NCBI GenBank assembly: GCA_034359265.1
Contig: CP136891.1
Coordinates: forward strand, 76,810,501 to 76,874,500
DNA length: 64,000 nucleotides
Reading direction: 5' to 3'
DNA from: Canna indica
Lineage: Eukaryota; Streptophyta; Magnoliopsida; Zingiberales; Cannaceae
The first letter of the stretch is position 1; each line of letters opens with the position of its first letter. The notes under the pieces were generated by a model that was given only the letters and a program-made list of their open reading frames with translations, made no database searches and was not told where the DNA came from. Of this stretch, positions 45,410 to 57,897 are shown in pieces. A program made the position numbers and the translations under genes.

Positions 45410-46633
45410 AACTTAATTTAATTTATATAACTATAAAATCAAAATATATACAGATTTCTTAAATATTATTTACATTTTTCTTTAGATTTAAAACTCGAAC
45501 AAATAAATATATACCGAAAATGTAAAAAAATTAAAAATAAATTGAACTTGTGAAAACTAATTATTATATTTGAATGCAATAATTCTAACATTGATAGTTG
45601 AATTATTTTTTAATTCAGCCTTTTCAACTTTTAATTGTATAAAATAATATATTTTAATTTTTTATCCTTATCATATGCTTCTTCCCCAAATTAACTCAAA
45701 TTTAAGTTTAGAGTTATCAAGCAAAGTCAAAATTTTTAAATTAACTTAACCAATTAAATTCTAGAAACATATGTCTTCGTGTGTGTATATATATATAGCA
45801 TTAATGTATATTATCAAAAATATTAATAATAATTGAAATAAAATATATTATGAATAAATTATTTAAATAATTAAAGGAAAATATTGAATAAACTAATTTT
45901 CACTTTATAAATAATATTATATTCCAATTAGCAATTATAATATGAATATATAATTAATTCTAATGAAAGTATATATATATACTAATTATAGTATTAAAAG
46001 TTAATTAAATTAGTAGTTAATTGAGAGAGAGATTCATATTTAATTCCAATGGAAGCATACATATATTAATTAATTACTACTTTCGCTCTTTTATCTAATT
46101 ACATCCTATCTTCGACTCCTCTTCTTTGTCTTAGAAGATTTTTTATTCTGCTCTTCTCTCCTTGTTTATTGATCGCTTTATAATTGCTCCATTTGCTTCT
46201 CTTTATCTTGTTATTCATCTGAAAACATAGTCTCATATACTCTTTCTTGTCTTTCTCTTTCTTTCCCATCATCATCACAGTCATTTTTATCATACTTGTT
46301 TGGTGAATTTTCTTGTTATTGTGATTGCTGAAGTCAGAATCTTTCAAGTATTCCAAGGCTACCTTTCTTAAAGTCTCTCGGTGGAGCCTCTGATTTGAGC
46401 ATCCGGCATGGGCCAGAATACATGGATGCAAGGATTGAGCAATGCCATTTACAGATATATAATATAAGAAGAATAATAAATAACTGTTGAACGCATATGA
46501 ATGTGCATGAGAAAAGTAAATTGTCCGTGAGTAATAGAGGAAAAAGAAAGAAGATACCAGGAGATGAAGAATGGCTCGAGCAAGCTGTTAAACGCATTGA
46601 TTAGAGTTTTTTGCAGAGAGAAATTATCAAAAT
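45410..46633. other. AT-rich DNA and an unassigned coding-like relic
   Basis: The part 45410-46090 is AT-rich. On the minus strand, 46600-46099 contains stretches resembling exons of a charged, Lys/Arg/Asp-rich protein, broken by stops in every frame. I could not assign a family. The LINE at 46645 inserted beside it. Confidence 0.35.
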
Positions 46634-46649
46634 AAGAAGCAAAGAAATT

Positions 46650-47993
46650 TTTTTGTATTTCGTTTTGATTCTATTGAATCTACAAATTTCGTCCTTACGG
46701 GTGGACCATGGACGTTCCGTAGCGATGTTCTTCGCTTAATGGGTTTGGGAAACCCATGTTCCGTCCTTGGGACGAAACCTTTACAGCCGCTCATGTTTGG
46801 ATTCAGCTACAATCCCTCCCGTTGGAATTTTAGAATTTGGATTCTATTTTTGCGATAGCCCAATCTTTCGGGCGTGTTTTAAAAATGTATGAACGTTCCT
46901 TCTCGTATGAACGAGGCCGATATATCCAGATTTTTGTAGAAATAAATTTAGCATTGCCTATTAGGCAAGGAATTTGGGTATCTGTGGATAAAAATGAATT
47001 CTTTCAACCAATTGTATACGAGAATCTTCCTATTGTTTGTTTTCAGTGTGGTGTCATAGGCCACCGTGTTTTCAATTGCCCGATTTTGTTGAAGCGTCAA
47101 CAATCTGTAAATATTGACTCTTCTTTTGATAAAAATAGTTCTTCTATTTCTAAAGATGTTTTTGTTCAAAAATCTTTCTCTGCTTCAAGGACTGCTTTTG
47201 ATCAAAATGATCCGCCAGTTTTGAAAAATGTAAATGTCTCTGTTTCTTCTCCTAATGACTCTGTCCCGGATCCGGCTTGTGGTCCCTGGATCCAAGTCCA
47301 GCGATGAAAATTTCATAATCGTAGCCCTCATAGTGCTCACTCTCCTTCAGTAACGAGGGAAGGCAGTGCTTGGGTTGAGGAGAATTCTAGGGTTCCGGGA
47401 ACCCAGAGCGGGAAAAATCAAAATGCTAACATGCCTAAAGGTGGTAAGTTCCAAGCATCCTCTTCCAAATCCCACTTCCGAATAAAGGTAAATCTACCCC
47501 TTCTCATTTGCCTAATGTTTCAGCATCTAGAGATAATCCTCATATCAAAAATGCTCATGCTACTAATAAGGAAAATGTTGCATTTGAACCTGATATTTCA
47601 CCAGTAAATCTTGAGCATAACAATATGGAACTAGAATGTGACATGAATCATGCGTCAGATGCTTATGATAAAAAATTTTCTTTTGCTCCTCCGACTTCAA
47701 AATCTCTTGAAGCTCTGGCTCAAGATCTTAGAGATGTTTTTAGTAACCAATTAACCTCTACTAGTAGTTTTACTATCTCTAGAACTCCTAGAAAGAAACC
47801 CCCAAAAACATCTAAGTTCAATTCCTCTATTGGAATAAAGATCTCTGCTTCAAATAAATTCAAGAAGCATAGATCCATCCCTGATATTGATTTAAATTCT
47901 GCAAATATGGAATTAATTAATGTTGAGGCAGATGACCCTTTTGATGATATTGAGTCTCCTAATCCATTTCACGTTTTAAATGAATATTTTTAA
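46650..47993 (+). pseudogene. LINE ORF1 (DUF4283 plus zinc knuckle), broken
   Basis: The frame starts mid-domain with FVFRFDSIESTNFVLTGGPW (DUF4283). It continues through SFGRVLKMYERSFSYERGRY and IRQGIWVSVDKNEFFQPI to the knuckle CFQCGVIGHRVFNC (CX2CX4HX4C pattern). A basic/serine-rich tail follows. Stops near 46832 and 47305 and a frameshift break it. The last part (from 47508) ends with a TAA at 47991-47993. In intact elements this protein binds element RNA and accompanies it to the target. Confidence 0.82.
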
Positions 47994-50900
47994 TTGAAAT
48001 ATTAGAGGTGCATGGAGAAGGCAAGCTCGGGAATTCTTATCTATTCAAATTAGATATTCTCAAATAAAAATTATTTTTTTACAAGAAACCCATTTATTTG
48101 AATCTAAATCCAAAAAATTGGTTAGATCATTTGGTAGAAATTGGCAAGCTGCCATTCAACCTAGTAAGGTGCTTCCGGGGGAATTCTTATTGCTTGGTGT
48201 ACTGATAGTGTTAAAGCTCATATCATTTCAATATCTTCTCAAGTTATTCATATTGTTGCTCAATTAAATGAAATTGAAATCTTTTCTTTTATCTAGTTTT
48301 TATGCAAGTACCAATCATGCTATTAGATGCTCTTTTTGGAATTCCCTTATGCAAATTGACCTTAATTCTTATCCTTCGTTGCTTATAGGAGACTTTAACT
48401 CTATTTTGCATGCTAATGATAAGCTAGGAGGTCAAGCTTTTAAAATTTTCAAATATGTAGAAGATTTTAATTTATTTGTTGATCACCTTGGTTTAATTGA
48501 CTTAGGCTTTTTTGAAAATAAATTTACTTGGTCAAACAACCGTAAAAATCTTGCAAGAATTCTTATTAGACTGGATAGAATATTTGCAAATGCTTCTTGG
48601 CTTCAGTATTTGGGTAATTGTAAAATAGTACATATGAATAGATGTTATTCTGATCATTGCCCCTATTATGTACCATCCCGGTTGCCAAACAAAGAACGAG
48701 TAAACTCTTTAAATTCCAAATTTTTTGGATTGAGCATGCTGAGAGTTTTGATATGGTAAACAATGCTTGGGTTCTTCCTGTTATTGCAAATGCTTCCTCT
48801 GTTTTTAATTCCAAATTAAATAGAACTAGATGAGCTTTGTCTCATTGGAATAAAAATAACTTAGGTAAGCTAGAATCCCAGCTTGATGCCACTGTTAATG
48901 ATATCAAGCTTTTAGAATCTTTAGAGAGTCTCCCTCATGCTCCTTTTGACCTTGATGCTAAACTTAAAAGCCTTATTAACAAGCAAGCTGCCATACAAAG
49001 ACAAATATGTCTAAAGTGGTGGTCAAAATCTAAATCAAAATGGATTCATGAAGGGGATCAAAATACTACATATTATCATCGTATTGTAACTATGCGTAGA
49101 CGTTTAAATTATATTTCCTCTATTACAAACTCTTTGAATGTTGATATATCTGTTGATTGTGATATCCTGCATGTTTTTGTTGAGCATTATCATAATCTCT
49201 GGAATCATTCGGTTAATCCATATATGTAATGCACATGTTTAGCTGAAAATTAATTATGCCTTTTTCTCTTAAAGAAGTTAGAGATACTATAAATTCTTTT
49301 AAAAATAGTAAAAGTCCGGGCTTTGATGATTTTACAATCGAATTTTATAAGTATTATTGGAAAATTATCCATGAAAATCTTTTTGACGCTATTCAGCATT
49401 TTTCTAATTATGCTTGCTTGCCCCCTGATTGGAATAAGACTCTATTGACTTTTATTCCTAAAGTTAAACAACCTAAATACATTAAAGATTTCAGACCAAT
49501 TGCTTTATGTAATCTTTCATACCGTATTCTTTCCAAACTTATTGCTAATCGATTAAAATATTGTATGCCTCATCTTATTTCATGTGAACAATATGCTTTT
49601 GTTAAGATCGAGTAGGAATATACATGATAACATTTTGATTGTTGAGGAAGTTGTGCATTCCTTTTATGATTCAAAAAGCAAATGTCCTTACATTATCGTT
49701 AAAATAGATGTTGAAAAAGCTTTTGATTCCCTTGATAGAAATGTTATTCTCAAAGTTTTAAGCCTCTATAATTTTCCTGCAAAATTTATTGATTGGATTA
49801 AAGAATGTATCTCTTCCCCTGTTTTTGCTTGCCTTGTTAATTCTCAAGTATCTGATTTTTTTTCCTTCATCAAAAGGTATTAGACAAGGGGACCCCATTT
49901 CCCCTTTTCTATATATTATTGTCTCTCAACTGCTTACTAACATCATAAATAATGTTGTTTCCAATAATGATTTGACTCATTTCAAGCTCAAAAATAATAC
50001 TATTGTTAGCCACTTAATATTTGCTGACGATATTATTATGTTCTTCAAATCAAACTCTAGGAGCCTAAATACTGTCAAAGCTATTTTCTCTAATTATGAG
50101 CTTCTTACTGGTCAAGATTTATGTGATAAAATTGATTCTAAAATGAAAAACTTCCTTTGGAGCCATCATGCTGATAAGAGGAACATTCATTTGATTAGTT
50201 GGTCTAATGTTACTCTTCCTAAATCTATGAGTAGTTTAGGTTTACAAGATATTAGATTTAAGAGTATGACTCTTCAAACCAAGAGAATTCAATCCTATTT
50301 AAATAACTCTGAGTCTCTTTGAGCTAAAATTGTTCAAGCAAAATATCCAAAATTTTATTGTTCAAATTCCAACCCTCTTGGGCTTGGAAATTATTCATGC
50401 ATGCCTTCTTCTCTCTTCATCCTGGTTTTCAGCATGTTATTGGCAATGATGCTAGTACTTCTTTCTTATATAATCAATGGGTTCTTGACTTGCCTTTAGC
50501 TCTTAAACCAACTTACTACAGCATTAATTTGATTGATCAAATTGTTAATGTTAATCATTTGTTAAATAATAATGCATGGTCTGATTTCATTGGCTTAACA
50601 ATGCGTAATTCTGATCTCTGGGGGGCCATTACAAGCATTGAACTTTTGGATCAACCCAATGATGATTTTGTAGTCTGGAAAGCTGAGAATAATGGTTTGG
50701 CAATCACATCATCTGCTTATCTATTTCTGAAAACTTTGAACCAAAGCTCTATTAGTCTAGATCACTCTTGGGGGCAGATCTGGAAGCTAAATACGTCTCC
50801 GAAAGTGAAACTTTTCTTTGGAAAGTTTTTCATAGTCGTCTTTTAACTCACAATCGGCTTTACTCTTTGAAAATTATTTCTGATCAAAATTATGTTTTTT

Positions 50901-51736
50901 GTAGCAATGAAGTTGAATCGGCTTTTCACTTGTTTTCTTCTTGTGCTTTTGCTTCTTCTCTTTGGTCGGCTTTCAGTAATGCCCTTGATATTGATCTAAC
51001 TAATAGCTTAAATTGGCATTCTGGTAGCAGTGCTTTGCTGAGTCTAAAAAAATCTTTGAGTATAGAGTCTAAAGCTACTGTTGCTAATGCTTTATGGTTC
51101 ATGTGATTTTTCTATAATAGTATATTGCATGGTGAAGGACGGTCATCCATTAATAATGTTGTTTTGCGTATTGTTGTCTACTCTTCGAATTTCATTAAGG
51201 CTCATATTCCTGTGAGCCCTGATATTGAAAGAACCAATGTTTGATTTTGGTTTCCTCCTCCCGAAAATTGGACTAAAATAAATTGCGATGGAGCATTTGC
51301 TGACTCAGATAGTGCGGTTGGAATTATTATCCGCAATCATAGAAGGGACCGTTCTTATGCCGCCTCCATTTATTTTCCTTCTTTGTCTAGTTTTTATTCC
51401 GAACTGCTTGCTATTTATCATTCACTTTTGTTGGTTTCTTCCAGGAATATGACTCGAGTTATAATTGAATCTGATTGCAAGAATGCAGTGGAGATGATTA
51501 ACAAGAAGACTAATATTCCTTGGCTCCATAAAGTTTTGTTTAGAAAAATATGTAATATTTTGCATTCTCTTAATGATGTAAATATCATCTTTGTAAATAG
51601 GGATGTCAATCAAGTTGCCCATTGGGCAGCAAACTTCGCTCGTAGGCTTAAGGAGTCCACTATTTGGACTTCTATTCACCCTCTTGAGCTTGATGTAATT
51701 TTATGTAAGGATGCTTTTGCATCCCTACATAATTAA
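47980..51736 (+). pseudogene. LINE ORF2 (endonuclease, RT, zf-RVT, RNase H), broken
   Basis: The ATG at 47980 lies within the end of ORF1 (14-nt overlap). The AP-endonuclease domain shows NIRGAW, LQETH, GDFNSI and SDHCP. The RT domain (49256 onward) has KSPGFDDFTIEFYK, FIPKVKQP, DFRPIALCN and the active site FADD at 50020-50031. After LLTGQDL about 100 residues of the usual RT thumb region are missing and the frame resumes at KIDSKMKNFLW. A zf-RVT region (HLFSSCAFASSLW) and an RNase H with CDGAF, SELLAI, ESDCKN and HWAANFAR follow, ending at 51736. A TGA replaces the tryptophan of the NWNIRG start, and further stops and shifts occur (near 48180, 48830, 49230, 49610, 49880, 50322, 51106, 51241). 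It is not functional. Confidence 0.85.
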
Positions 51737-51770
51737 TTAATGTTATCTTTTCGTTCGGTTTAAAAAAAAA

Positions 51771-52180
51771 GAAGCAGAGGGAGTTGAGGGAGGAAGAAGA
51801 TGAGGAGGACCTACTGCTTGACATCCATGGGCCAGATGCTACCTTAGGTGATATTCTAGGAGAAGAAACGATAGGGGTCGTCTGCGAGGAAGGCTAAAGT
51901 GGCAAGGAGGAGAAGAAGACTAATGACGGAGGAAGCGGAAGGGTGTTGTTGGTCCTCCTCGCCATTCTTAAGACTTGACTATGGTTCTCAATGTGCTCCT
52001 ATGAACTAATGGTTTGTCTCCATTTGTATATAAAGAGAAAGCAATTATTAAATTATATTTTAACGGTTGTAAATTAGTTATGATCGTTGAATGGGAAGAT
52101 AGAGAGACGTGATTGAGAGAGATAAATGAGAGAGGATACGTGACAAAGAAAGAGAGAGTAGTAATTACAGTATTAAAAGT
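51771..52180. other. Purine-rich flank of the LINE
   Basis: GAGGAAGAAGATGAGGAGG-type sequence continues from the LINE target site and then turns AT-rich. It may be the other half of the coding-like relic interrupted by the LINE; no family was recognised. Confidence 0.3.
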
Positions 52181-52182
52181 TA

Positions 52183-52496
52183 CTCCCTCCGTTCTACAAT
52201 AAGTGACTTTTTAGATTTTTTTTAAAAATTTTATATTAAGTGACATTTTAGACTTCCAATATAGTAGTATTATTATTTTTTACCGATTTTAACCTCTAAT
52301 AAAAGTTTCTCCCATTAATAGTGTACAATACAAGAGAATATTGAAGGTCAACCAATAGAGCATTCATTAAGAATATTAAGGGTCACACACTATGAGTAAT
52401 TTAGTTAAAAAAAAATACTAAAAATTAAACTATTAAACATCTTTATTAATTTATGTGTCAAAGTTTAAAAAGTCACTTATTATAAAACGAATGAAA
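52183..52496. mobile_element. Stowaway MITE (Tc1/mariner type), 314 bp
   Basis: The left end CTCCCTCCGTTCTACAATAA is the classic Stowaway terminus. The right end, in reverse complement, reads TTTCATTCGTTTTATAATAA. Both ends continue with GTGAC(T/A)TTTT. TA dinucleotides flank it at 52181-52182 and 52497-52498, the expected target duplication. Confidence 0.88.
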
Positions 52497-52498
52497 TA

Positions 52499-54137
52499 AT
52501 TAAATTTGTAATTACTGAATGAGAGAGAAAATAAATAAAAAAAGAAAATCAAATGACCGCATAAATATCAAATGGAATTGACTGAAACCGCACATTTTTT
52601 TAGGAAATTTTATTTTATATAGAAAATTGCATAAAGAGAAATAGAGAGTAGTGGGTTTAATTGAGCATTAAACTGGATCTTAAATTGCTCAATAAACTGT
52701 ATCTTAATTGAGCAATAAAATGCACCTTATGCACCTTAAATTGCATGCACCACACGTCCACACCTTAAATTGCATCGGGAGAGAGAGGTAACGTGTGTTT
52801 AAAATTATTTAAAATATTAAATTGCATGCATGAGAGAGTTAAGTTATTTAAAATATTAAATTGCATGTATGGGAGAGAGAGAGGAGGTTTAATTGGAAAA
52901 AGTGGATTTAATTGACATGGAGAGAGAAATTATTTAAAAATAAATAAATTTTAAAAAAATTATATTTATCATGTCAGCAAAACTTCATTGGAATGTGTTT
53001 TTATATATAGATTAAATTAGAATAATTAACAATTGAAATATATAGATAGAATTAAGAGGGAAAGTGGAGACATGTATTAAATCGAGAGAGAGATGAAAGA
53101 GGGGAAGAGAGATCATATTAACAAAAAGACAGAAATTATTAAAAAAAATAGAATTAAGAGAGAGAAGAAGATATAATGAGAGAGAGAGAGTACGTATTAA
53201 ATCATTAGAGAGAATTCGTTAAAAGGGAGAGAGAGAGGAGAAGAAAAGGACAGATTATTAAAAGAAATAAATAAATCATTAAAATGGATAATTAAGAGAG
53301 AGGAAAAATGGGAGAGATAGAGAAAGTTATTTTTTAAAAAATAATTTTATTTTTTTTTAAAATTGTTATGTCAACAAAATTTCACCGTGATGTTCCACGT
53401 AACCGTTGTGAATGTTACTTTCTATTTATATATCATCGTAGTTTTATTTGATAAGTAAAAATTGCAAGTTTAATCGGAGGCGATCATAATAATGTCAAAA
53501 AACACTTTAATCTTGCTTTATTATACAAGAAGCACTCGGCGTAGCCAAATCTATATATATATATATATAATTACTTTAGTCTTCAAATTTATATATATAT
53601 ATATATAAGAAAGTATTTTGGCATTCTTATCCTGCCAAGTGTAATCATAAAAACTATGCCAAATGACATAAATTTAAGTACTTTAAATATACAATAGGTA
53701 TAATATTAATGTAGATGCTTTTAGAAAAGTAATATATATTTATTGCATTGATTTTTTTTATGGCATTACCTCTTTTAATATTAGCTATTTAAAAAGGTAT
53801 GTAATATTATTACCTCTTTTAAATATATAATATTACTTTTTTTTATGAGAATTAATTTTTTTTTCAACATTGGCAACATTGCATTTAATTGAAATATTAA
53901 ATTAATTTTTTTGCTCCTTGCTTATAGGAATTGTTGGTAGTTGACGAAAAAAAATATTTTTTCATCCAAAAAATAAAAATAAAAATACCAAATCCTCCTA
54001 ATTGATGTGCTTAATAATCCTCCTAATACTTACATGTAATAAATATTTTCATATTTTTAAATAATGGGTAAAATTAAAATTAAGTTAACTTATTAATATC
54101 AAACTCTTTTATCTGAAGTAAAAATAAATACATGAAT
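52499..54137. other. Low-complexity GA-rich and AT-rich DNA
   Basis: GAGAGA tracts alternate with AT-rich DNA at 52500-53340. TTAAATTGCATGCA motifs recur near 52735-52870. Two (TA)n microsatellites occur near 53550-53570 and 53590-53608. No gene was found. Confidence 0.6.
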
Positions 54138-54942
54138 TAATGAGTCTCAATTTTTAGCTTGGTTCAAAGCTAACAAATTTTTCCTATAGGCAAGAAGCTT
54201 AACATATGTTAAATTTCAATTGTTGTTTGCACGGAAGCAAGACATTAGACGTTGGACTCGAAGAGAGACAACCCAATTTTTGATTGGAAGAATATTCTTT
54301 GATGGTAGATGTATACGATATTTTCCAAAGAAGTTTGCAGACATAATAATAAAAAAGAATGAATATCCAGTTTATAGAAGAAGAGATAATGATCGAACAA
54401 CTAAAAAGTGAAAGATTGATTTAGACAATCGTTTTGTTGTGCCTCATAATAGACATATATTGTTGAATGTAATCAATCGAGATCAATCGAGATCAATTGA
54501 ATATCTTTTCAAATATGTGAATAAAGGCCATGATCGTGTCACTACCACATTCGTTGACTTAATCTCACAGTCTAAAATACAAGCTCCTGTTGATGACATC
54601 AAAATATTTTATGATTGTCGGTATATCTCTCCCTGTGAAACAATATGGAGAGTTTTTAGTTTCAACATTCATTACAAATATCAATCTGTGCAACGATTGT
54701 CGTTTCATCTTTCAAATGAATAGATTGTAATTTTCAATGATGATGATCTAATATATGAAGTGGCAAATCGACCAATAATTAACGAGTCTCAATTTTTAGC
54801 TTGGTTCAAAGCTAACAAATGTTTCCCAGAGGCAAGAAGCTTAACATATATTGAATTTTCTTTATTGTTTGCATGAAAGCAAGACATTATACGTTGGACT
54901 CGAAGTGAGACAAGCTAATTTTCGATTGGAAGAATATTCTTT
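54138..54942 (+). repeat. Direct repeat of about 165 bp within the Helitron remnant
   Basis: TGAGTCTCAATTTTTAGCTT at about 54150 and CGAGTCTCAATTTTTAGCTT at about 54783 start two copies (to about 54302 and 54942). Both run through TTGGTTCAAAGCTAACAAAT, GGCAAGAAGCTTAACATAT and GGAAGAATATTCTTTG. The first copy is out of order with respect to the protein, so it is a duplicated segment moved upstream of the Rep part. Confidence 0.8.
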
Positions 54943-56225
54943 GTTCCTCCAGGAATAGGTGAGTTATACTATTTGAGAATTCTACTTAACGTGGTCAGGG
55001 GTCCAACATCTTTCGAGGATATTAGAATAGTCAATGGTAAAGTTTACCCAACTTTTAGAGATGCATGCTATAATTTAGGATTGATTGACGATAGCAAAAA
55101 ATATGTATATGCAATTAAAGAAGTAAGTACATGGGGATCAAGTTTTTCTCTTAGAAAATTATTTGCTACATTATTATTATCGAACTCAATGTCTAGACCA
55201 GAATTCGTTTGAGAGGAGGTTTGGAAATGATTAACTAAATATATACCTTATTTGATAAAGCAAGTGTTACAAACAGAATGTATGAAAGCTATATATTTGT
55301 TATATATATTTATTGTTATTTTTTTATTACCAATTAATATATTAAATTTATATATTTTTGAATTTAAGATGTTGTCATTACTGATGATGAACTCAAAGAT
55401 GATTGTTTAGAGAAAAATAATTTAATTCTAAAAGGATGTGACAAAAGTTTGGATGACTTTCCTACGATGTCAAAATCATCTCGATCATCTACAAATATTA
55501 ACAATCGCTTAATTGCTAAGGAGCCGCGCTACAATCGAAGGAGATTAAGAGAAAAAAATTAATCAAGAACAAGTTCAACATCTAACTTCGGAATAAAGAC
55601 AAGTTTATGATAAAATATTAGATGTTGTTAAAAGAAAAAAGGATGTGTTTTTTTTCTACAGTTATGGTGGAACCGAAAAGACATTTATTTGAAAAACTCA
55701 TGCATCTACACTTCAATCCAAAGGGGAAATTATTTTAACAGTTGTGTCCAATGGAATAACATCTTTACTATTACCTGGTAGAAGAACAACGCATTCTCGA
55801 TTTGCGATCTCTCTTAATCTGGATGAGGATTCTACTTGCAATATTAAACATGGTTCTTGGTTGGTTGATTTATTAGTGAGAACAAGTTTAATTATTTGGG
55901 ACGAAGCTCCAATGATGAATAAGTATTATTCAGTTATATATTTAATTTATATATTTATTAAATTTCATTAAATACAAATCTAATAGTATGATTCTCTTAA
56001 TTTTAGATATTATTTTGAAGCGCTTGATAGAATATTGCGTGATGTTATGCGTTTTAAGAATCCAAACAGTAATGATCATCCTTTTGATGATAAGACTGAA
56101 ATATTTGGAGGAGACTTCAAATAAATTTTACCTAAGAAAAATAGATAATATATGGTTAATGCAACACTTAATTTGTACGATTGTGATGTTAGTGACATTA
56201 TTTATTCTTCAGCGAACATCCTAAA
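54138..56225 (+). pseudogene. Helitron Rep/helicase remnant
   Basis: Pieces of the plant Helitron RepHel protein appear in order. They are a Rep-side stretch with DGRCIRYFPKKFAD, VVPHNRHILLNV and SIEYLFKYVNKGHDRVT, CRYISPCETIWRVFSF, and FLAWFKANKCFPEARSLTY. Then come GELYYLRILLNVVRGPTSFE, YPTFRDACYNLGLIDD, and the Pif1-type helicase start with a P-loop reading GGTEKT (usual GGTGKT), SNGITSLLLPGRRTTHSRFA and LIIWDEAPMMN (Walker B DEA). Many stops (for example near 54410, 54721, 54875, 55210, 55690) and shifts disrupt it, and an AT-rich insertion separates 55260-55370. The C-terminal helicase part is lost after about 56225. Terminal Helitron signals (5' TC, 3' hairpin-CTRR) were not located. 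Confidence 0.85.
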
Positions 56226-56629
56226 AGCTTTAAAGCAAGCATGATTACTTCCAAGTTTCCACTGGAAGTCTGGAACAAGAAGAACAAACGTATTTCTTTC
56301 GTTCCTCTTTGTCTGTTTCCTTCGACCAACATATCTTACTGTCAGAAATAAATTAGTGACCTGCAAAATCATGCTCAGCTACCCGGTCTTCATCTCTTAC
56401 AGGTGAAGCTCAAACAAGCGCAAGAAAAGCAACGCATTTGATTGACATCCGATTCCCATCCAACGGAAAAGAAACGTATTCTCCAAAAAGATGTTACGAC
56501 GTTCCCTGGAAGCTTAAGAATAAGTCAGGTTTATCTTTTCCTTTAATTTAATTATCTTTTCCTTTCTCTTTTACTTTTTTTCCCTGCGAAGCAAGGCATC
56601 ATTCCTTCTATCTACCCGCCCTTCGTCCT

Positions 56630-56636
56630 TATATAA
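56630..56636 (+). promoter_or_regulatory. TATA box of the second GST gene
   Basis: TATATAA lies 68 bp before the ATG at 56705, with a CT-rich region upstream and a short leader. The spacing fits a plant core promoter. Confidence 0.7.
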
Positions 56637-56704
56637 GCGTTCTTTCGACAGTCCCTCTCCACGCAAGTGAAACAGCATCCTCTCTTAAGTACTAAGTAAC
56701 ATAC

Positions 56705-57549
56705 ATGGCGCCTAGCATCAAGGTCTTCGGCTCGCCGACGTCGGCAGAGGTGGCAAGGGTGTTGACATGCCTCTTCGAGAAGAATGTCGAGTTCCAGCTT
56801 ATTCGCGTCGACAACTTCAAGGGAGAAAGAAGACTCCCTGAGTACCTCAAGCTGCAGGTCTGGTTAATTTCGATCTCATCTTCCGATTTATATATTAAGC
56901 TTTTCAATTAGGGGTTAATCAATTAATGCACTCCTTGGTTGCAGCCCTTCGGACAAGCTCTCACTTTTGAGGATGGAACGCAAACGCTTGTTGGTAAATA
57001 AGAGAAGATTTCTGATCTCCGTGCATTGATAGATTAATTTGCACCATTGGAATATTGATCGAGGTTCTTGTTTTGGTTTCAGATTCTCGAGAAATATGCC
57101 GGCATTTGGCGGAGAAGTACGCGGCGCAGGGCACCAAGGACCTTCTCGGCTCCGGCACGCTCGAGCGGGCGTCGATCGAGCAATGGCTGCGGACCGAGGC
57201 GCAGAGCTTCGACCCGCCGAGCTCGGCGCTCGTCTTCAACCTGGCGTTCGCGCCGCTGCTGGATATGAAGCGGGACAGCGAGACGGTCGAGCGGAGCAAG
57301 AAAGAGCTGAAGAAGGTGCTCGACATCTACGAGCGGAGGCTGGACGAGACCGAGTACCTCGCCGGCGACAAGGTCACTCTCGCCGACCTCTCTCACCTCC
57401 CCAATGCCGAGCGCCTGGTGAAGAACGAGGAGTGCAGCTCGCTCTTCACCTCGCGGAAGAATGTTTTCCGGTGGTGGGGCCAGATATCGAAACGCTCGTC
57501 GTGGCAGAGGGTGGTGGAGATGCAGAAGGAGCCTCCTCACATTATCTAA
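56705..57549 (+). CDS. Glutathione S-transferase, phi class (second copy, divergent active-site loop)
   Basis: Three exons are inferred: 56705-56857, 56945-56993 and 57083-57549 (introns 87 and 89 bp). They encode 222 residues. The start IKVFGSPTSAEVARVLTCLF places Ser13 at the catalytic position. Exon 2 reads PFGQALTFEDGTQTLV where phi enzymes have QVPAF, so the conserved cis-proline is absent, and the Glu of the usual Glu-Ser pair is Asp (VDSREICRHL). The helical domain is well kept: SIEQWLRTEAQSFDPPSSAL, YLAGDKVTLADLSHLPNAER, SRKNVFRWWGQISKRSSWQ. Exons 2 and 3 have exactly the same lengths as in the 41428 gene. Exon 3 is very GC-rich. The frame is intact with a good TATA box, so it is probably expressed, but glutathione binding may be altered. 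Confidence 0.92.
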
Positions 57550-57897
57550 GTGTGTTGAAGGCAGTCTTCTTCTTCTTCAGGGCTGCTTGTTTCCGCAAAT
57601 GTGTGCTTTTGCTTTTCCAAGTGGTACGTGTCTGTGTGAGCTTTGAATAATTCCATTACGTTGGAATTGATTTTGTTTTTTGCTGCTTTGTTTAGTTTAA
57701 GTTGAATAAGGATGTGGTTCTCATGCCAGTTTGAGAACAGAGTCAATCAAGTGTATTAGTTCAACCCCTTTGATCAGTTAATTAAGATTATTATTGACAC
57801 ATGAGGAAGCAGTCCTTTTCTTCCTTCTTGTCGGTCTTGATTGGTTATCAACTATATAGTTAAAATTGGTATTTGAATTATATTGGATTTGGGAGCG

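Larger units (their letters stand above)
46645..51770 (+). mobile_element. L1-type LINE with RNase H, decayed, 5' truncated
   Basis: The element begins inside the first gene (no 5' leader) and ends in TTCGGTTTAAAAAAAAA. AAGAAGCAAAG (46634-46644) before it and AAGAAGCAGAG (51769-51779) at the tail form an imperfect target duplication, so insertion was by target-primed reverse transcription with 5' truncation. It carries a nucleocapsid-like ORF1 and an ORF2 with endonuclease, reverse transcriptase, zf-RVT and RNase H domains. It belongs to the same family as the second LINE at 57870, judged by near-identical ORF1 motifs. Confidence 0.88.

Noticed and set aside
46099..46600. Minus-strand charged, coding-like stretch beside the LINE
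   Set aside because: Broken in every frame; I could not assign a family or gene model, so it is only mentioned as an unassigned relic.
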